Positions 6,590 through 10,972 of a DNA stretch of 10,972 nucleotides are shown in pieces. A model generated the notes under the pieces. That model made no database searches, was not told the origin of the DNA, and saw nothing but the letters and a program-made list of their open reading frames with translations. The position numbers and the translations under genes are program-made. The DNA is taken from the NCBI GenBank assembly GCA_021156245.1, contig JAJNBO010000036.1:1-10972 (forward strand). The letters run 5' to 3'. The stretch comes from Ramlibacter sp. (GTDB taxonomy: Bacteria; Pseudomonadota; Gammaproteobacteria; Burkholderiales; Burkholderiaceae_C). Each line of letters begins with the position of its first letter. Position 1 is the stretch's first letter.

Positions 6590-6970
6590 ATGGCCAGCAG
6601 CAACAACCCGCAGAGCGTCGAAGCACAACGGCGCAAGCTCCCCTTCACCTTCTACGCGGCGAAGAACAACCGGATCTACGTGCGCAACGTGGACCAGAAG
6701 GTCATCGACCTCGGTGTCCTGTCCCGCGAGGACGGAGCGCTCTGCTACTTCCTCGACGGCAACCACGACACCGGCAGAGGCTTCCGCGATGAGGAAGCCG
6801 CCTTGCGCGACATCGCTGCGCGGGTGCGCTTCCTTTGGCTCGACGGCCAGTTCACGGCCGTGGCCGACGCGCGTGACGATCCCGGGCTCGATCTCGATGG
6901 CGCGACGCAGGTGGAGGTCACGCTGGACGAGTTGAAGCCCGGCGAGCCGATCGAGGACGCGACGGTCTGA
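6590..6970 (+). CDS. Hypothetical protein (126 aa)
   Basis: The product is soluble with no signal peptide or membrane helix. The N-terminus is polar (MASSNNPQSVEAQRRK). The middle is beta-strand-like (FTFYAAKNNRIYVRNV, KVIDLGVL, ALCYFL), then comes a helical EEAALRDIAARVRFLW and an acidic C-terminus (TLDELKPGEPIEDATV). There is a single cysteine at about residue 52. AAGGAG at 6575-6580, 9 nt before ATG, supports the start. I do not recognise the family. It lies 64 bp after the transporter and may be read from its own promoter. Its last 53 bp overlap the convergent end of ligD, so the two transcripts must overlap in antisense. Confidence 0.78.
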   Translation: MASSNNPQSVEAQRRKLPFTFYAAKNNRIYVRNVDQKVIDLGVLSREDGALCYFLDGNHDTGRGFRDEEAALRDIAARVRFLWLDGQFTAVADARDDPGLDLDGATQVEVTLDELKPGEPIEDATV

Positions 6971-8825
6971 AGCCGAGCGTGTCCATCGCCGGGCCGAGCG
7001 GCTGCGGCTTGTTCCAGTAGCCGGACCACGGGTCCTTCTTCAGCGCGGCCAGGTGCGGCCCGGCGGTGACGATGTTCCAGTGGCCGCCGCCGGTGAGCGC
7101 CGGCAGGTCGTCCCAGCGCACCGGCATCGACACGGCCAGCCCGGGGCGCGCCCGCGCGGAATACGCCTCCGCCGTGGACTGCACCCAGCCGTTGCGCAGG
7201 TAGTCGATGAAGATGCGGCCCACGCGGTTGCGCGGCCCCGACTTCGCCACGAAGCGCTGCGGGATCGTGCGGGCCATGTGCTGCACCACGGCCTCCGAAA
7301 ACCCTTTCGCGGTTTCGTAGCCATGCTCCGGCACCAGCGGGACGAACAGGTGCAGGCCCTTGCCGCCGGTGGTCTTGAGCCAGCTTTGCAGGCCCAGCTC
7401 CTGCAACAGCGCGCGCATCAGCAGCGCCGCTTCCTGCACCTGCGGCCACGGCACCTGCTCGCCCGGATCGAGGTCGAACACCAGCCGGTCCGGCTGCCCG
7501 ATGGCGCGGTCGGTGGAGTTCCACGTGTGCAGCTCGATCATCCCCAACTGCGCCGCGGCGACCAGGTCCTCGGGCGTGCGGAATGCGATCGCGGGCTCGT
7601 GCCCCGGCCAGAGCGCCGCGTCGGTGCCGTGCAGTCCCCGCATGCCTTGCGGGTGTTGCTGGAACACCATGGGCTCCGTGATGCCCGAAGGGGCGCGCTT
7701 GATGTACGCCGGCCGGCCTTGGAGGTGCGGCAACGCCCAGGCGGCCACTTCCGCGTAGTAGCGCACCATGTCCATCTTGGTCAATCCGGTCGACGGATCG
7801 ATCACGCGGCTGCCGTGCGTCACCTTCAGCAGCGCGGGGGGTGCCGCCTTCGGCCGCTCACGCTGCACGGCAGGGGCCGGCTTGTCCTCGCGCAAGCCCT
7901 TGAAGGACGCGTGGCGCAAGCTGCCGCCCTCCGGCCATTCGTTGAAGCTCACCTCGCAGACGAGTTCCGGCTCGACCCATGTGGCGTGCCGGTCATGCCC
8001 GGTGGTGCCCGCGAACGGACGCTTCGGTACCGCCATCGCATCGAGCCGCTGTCGCAGGGCGGCGGAAACTTCGCCGGTGAAGCCGGTCCCCACCTTGCCG
8101 GCGTAGCGGAGCTTGCCGTCCTCGTCCACCGTGCCCACCAGCAGCGCGCCGATGCCGGAGGGTCGCGAGTCGTCCGGCCAGGTGAAGCCGCCGATGACGA
8201 ACTCCTGCCGCTGCGTGCACTTGAGCTTGATCCAGTCGTCCGAACGCCGCTGCACGTAGATCGAGCCGCGCCGCTTGCCGATGACGCCTTCCAATCCAAG
8301 CTGGCAGGCCGATTGCAGGATCGAAGCGGCATCGCCCCCGATTTCCTGGCTGAAGCGCAGCCGCGGCGTTTCCGCCAGCACCGACTGCAGGACCGCACGG
8401 CGCTCCTCCACGGGCACTCGGCGCAGGTCGTGCCCCGCGCAGTACGGTGTGTCGAACAGGTAGTAGACGATCGCGTCGTTCCGGCCGCCCTCGATGGCGT
8501 TCTGCAACGCGTTGAAATCGGGCTTGCCATGGGCGTCGAGCATGACGATCTCGCCGTCGTACCAGCCGGGCGGCAGCTTCGCCGCGAGCAGCTCCTCGTG
8601 GAGCGCCGCGAAGCGCTGCGTCCAGTCGTTGCCGCGCCGCGTGAGGATGCGCACGTCCCGCGGACCACCGATGCGCGCCAGCATGCGGTAGCCGTCGAAC
8701 TTGATCTCGTACAGCCAGTCCCCGCCGGGAGGCTTGTCCACCAGCGTGGCGAGCTCCGGCTCCAGGGCGGCCGGCAGCTCGGCCGGCTTCGCGGCGGCGG
8801 GCAGGTCGACGCGTCTGCGCGCGAT
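6918..8825 (-). CDS. ligD: DNA ligase D (ATP-dependent ligase plus primase-polymerase, no phosphoesterase module)
   Basis: LigD repairs double-strand breaks by non-homologous end joining with Ku. Numbered from an ATC start (635 aa): the adenylation domain has motif I EIKFDGYR with nucleotidyl lysine K42, motif III YDGEIV (89-94), motif IV EGVIGK (179-184) and motif V WIKLKC (198-203). An OB domain follows (EFVIGGFTWPDD onward to about 310). The AEP polymerase domain (about 330-610) has the catalytic DLDPGE (451-456), TTGGKGLHLFVPL, and a third aspartate in IDYLRN (D541). It ends KDPWSGYWNKPQPL plus a basic tail. The N-terminal phosphoesterase module of the Pseudomonas-type enzyme is missing, giving a LIG-POL order as in Bacillus LigD. 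Start: the first conventional codon is GTG at 8741, inside the conserved LATLVDKPPGGDW segment. AAAGGAG 7 nt before ATC 8825 instead gives an N-terminus xARRRVDLPAAA. No ku gene is in this window. Confidence 0.9.
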   Translation of the reverse strand: MARRRVDLPAAAKPAELPAALEPELATLVDKPPGGDWLYEIKFDGYRMLARIGGPRDVRILTRRGNDWTQRFAALHEELLAAKLPPGWYDGEIVMLDAHGKPDFNALQNAIEGGRNDAIVYYLFDTPYCAGHDLRRVPVEERRAVLQSVLAETPRLRFSQEIGGDAASILQSACQLGLEGVIGKRRGSIYVQRRSDDWIKLKCTQRQEFVIGGFTWPDDSRPSGIGALLVGTVDEDGKLRYAGKVGTGFTGEVSAALRQRLDAMAVPKRPFAGTTGHDRHATWVEPELVCEVSFNEWPEGGSLRHASFKGLREDKPAPAVQRERPKAAPPALLKVTHGSRVIDPSTGLTKMDMVRYYAEVAAWALPHLQGRPAYIKRAPSGITEPMVFQQHPQGMRGLHGTDAALWPGHEPAIAFRTPEDLVAAAQLGMIELHTWNSTDRAIGQPDRLVFDLDPGEQVPWPQVQEAALLMRALLQELGLQSWLKTTGGKGLHLFVPLVPEHGYETAKGFSEAVVQHMARTIPQRFVAKSGPRNRVGRIFIDYLRNGWVQSTAEAYSARARPGLAVSMPVRWDDLPALTGGGHWNIVTAGPHLAALKKDPWSGYWNKPQPLGPAMDTLGFRPSRPRSARRASTRPA

Positions 8826-8884
8826 GGCTGTGCTCCTTTGCTGGGTGGAAGCCGCAGTATGGCGACTCCCGACGAGAATGGGGC
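8826..8884. promoter_or_regulatory. Divergent ligD-dbpA intergenic region
   Basis: Only 59 bp separate the two start codons, so both promoters must sit here or inside the opposite gene. On the minus strand CATACT (8857-8862) is a fair -10 for ligD, but no -35 lies at the right spacing. Nothing convincing is seen for dbpA. Confidence 0.25.
8833..8839 (-). promoter_or_regulatory. Strong ribosome binding site in front of an ATC codon (ligD)
   Basis: The minus strand reads AAAGGAG, then the 7-nt spacer CACAGCC, then ATC GCG CGC in the ligD frame. No ATG, GTG or TTG lies at usable distance from it. It argues that ligD translation begins at 8825 rather than at the GTG 28 codons inside. Confidence 0.6.
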
Positions 8885-10276
<1,392 letters not shown>

Positions 10277-10303
10277 CCTGCGGGGTTCCTACACGGATGC
10301 AGC

Positions 10304-10363
10304 ATGGACACGGACGCCGCCTGGGGATACAAGGGCTGCACCATCGACGGCATCCCTGCATGA
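10304..10363 (+). other. Possible 19-codon leader ORF before the small membrane protein
   Basis: ATG at 10304 opens a 19-residue frame, MDTDAAWGYKGCTIDGIPA, ending in TGA at 10361-10363. It is in the same frame as dbpA, just after its stop. Its codons are rich in third-position C and G like the real genes here. Its stop overlaps an in-frame ATG (10360) of the membrane protein as ATGA. It has no good ribosome site. It may be a leader peptide, a remnant, or chance. Confidence 0.25.
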
Positions 10364-10371
10364 GGTCGAAC

Positions 10372-10686
10372 ATGACTTTCGGCACCCTGCTGTACCGCTA
10401 CTTCTTCTTCGGCTGGCTGTTCAAGGACGTGAACCGCGGCAACGTGTTCGAGCGTTCCGCCGCGCTGCGCCACAACCGCGACATGGCGCGCTGGCTGCCC
10501 ACGTACATGCGGCGGTGGCTGTGGTGCGGCCTGATGTTCTACCTTCTGGGCACCATCTTCGAATGGATGCTCAACGCCCCCGGCGTGTCCGTGCTGTTCT
10601 ACGTGCCCAGCGCATTGAGCGTGCCGGTGAATGCGGTCATCGGCGCCGCCTGGGTGGGCCTCAAGCTGCTGCCCGCGCAATTCTGA
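10372..10686 (+). CDS. Small inner-membrane hypothetical protein (104 aa)
   Basis: The product has an aromatic-rich N-terminus (LLYRYFFFGWLFKDVNRGN), a basic loop, and two likely membrane helices at about residues 49-66 (WLWCGLMFYLLGTIFEWM) and 72-98, ending at KLLPAQF. I recall similar short proteins in Comamonadaceae, with no known function. Two in-frame ATGs are possible. The one at 10372 is chosen because GAGG (10362-10365) sits 6 nt before it, while ATG 10360 has no good site and adds only MRSN. It lies 95 bp after dbpA on the same strand. It is convergent with the LysR regulator, 12 bp from that gene's stop. Confidence 0.75.
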   Translation: MTFGTLLYRYFFFGWLFKDVNRGNVFERSAALRHNRDMARWLPTYMRRWLWCGLMFYLLGTIFEWMLNAPGVSVLFYVPSALSVPVNAVIGAAWVGLKLLPAQF

Positions 10687-10698
10687 CGCTCCCGTCCG

Positions 10699-10972
10699 TC
10701 ACAGCGTTTCGCTCGTCACGCCCAGGCCCGCCAGCGTGCGCCGTGTGTGCGCGACCAGGTGCTCGAGGAAAGCGCGCGTTCGCGCCGGCATGTACTTGCG
10801 GCTGGGGAGCGCGGCCACCAGGCTGATGCGGTTGGTGATCCACGGCGCCAGCACCCGCCGCAGCCCGCCGCTGTGGAGCAAGGGCGCGATCAGGTCGGCC
10901 GGCTGGCTGCTGATGCCGGCGCCCTCGACCGTGGCGCGCAGCAGGGTGTCGGTGTTGTTGGCGCTGAAGACC
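10699..10972 (-). CDS. LysR-family transcriptional regulator, C-terminal part
   Basis: The 90 visible residues are the end of a LysR substrate-binding domain; the gene continues past the right edge. Diagnostic stretches are VFSANNTDTLLRATVEGAGI (a typical core strand/helix), the ISSQPADLIAPLLHSGGLRRVL segment, then ISLVAALPSRKYMPARTRAFLEHL and a short tail ending GVTSETL. LysR proteins are cytoplasmic DNA-binding regulators. The winged-helix DNA-binding part and the divergently regulated neighbour are outside the window, so target and ligand cannot be named. The YMPARTRAFLEHL end is the common form in the CrgA-like branch of Burkholderiales regulators. Confidence 0.88.
   Translation of the reverse strand, partial: VFSANNTDTLLRATVEGAGISSQPADLIAPLLHSGGLRRVLAPWITNRISLVAALPSRKYMPARTRAFLEHLVAHTRRTLAGLGVTSETL

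Overview
The window is GC-rich (codon third positions almost all G or C) and packed with housekeeping and accessory genes. Gene content and the style of the small hypothetical proteins fit a betaproteobacterium of the order Burkholderiales, most likely a Comamonadaceae member such as a Ramlibacter or Variovorax relative. This placement is inference from protein resemblance, not a search result. I see no rRNA, tRNA, CRISPR array, insertion sequence or phage gene.

Left part (1-4164) is mostly minus-strand. It holds the N-terminal third of a class V aminotransferase (1-428), a divergent 48-residue lysine-rich peptide on the plus strand (546-692), a PhnB-like VOC-fold protein (709-1134), a small exported DUF4124-like protein (1211-1597), and an 809-residue membrane-bound sensor histidine kinase (1735-4164) with an extracytoplasmic sensor domain and two PAS domains but no response regulator beside it.

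Middle part (4282-6970) is a plus-strand run. It has a 72-residue unknown protein, a polytopic membrane protein resembling the CbiM/COG3235 group, a 125-residue secreted protein of unknown function, and a DMT/EamA transporter whose TTG start overlaps the upstream stop. The first two and the last two are close enough to be co-transcribed. An unknown 126-residue protein follows, and its 3' end overlaps the convergent ligD by 53 bp.

Right part (6918-10972) contains a DNA ligase D with ligase and polymerase modules but no phosphoesterase module, used in non-homologous end joining. Divergent from it is the DEAD-box RNA helicase DbpA, involved in 50S ribosome assembly. A short membrane protein follows, then the C-terminal end of a convergent LysR-type regulator cut off by the window edge.

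No clear novel multi-gene system emerges. The most notable point is the ligD start: a strong Shine-Dalgarno sequence sits 7 nt before an ATC codon at the natural N-terminus, with no ATG, GTG or TTG until 28 codons later. Other points are the TTGA overlap at the transporter, a coding-like leader ORF after dbpA, and a cluster of small unknown envelope proteins at 4282-6525.
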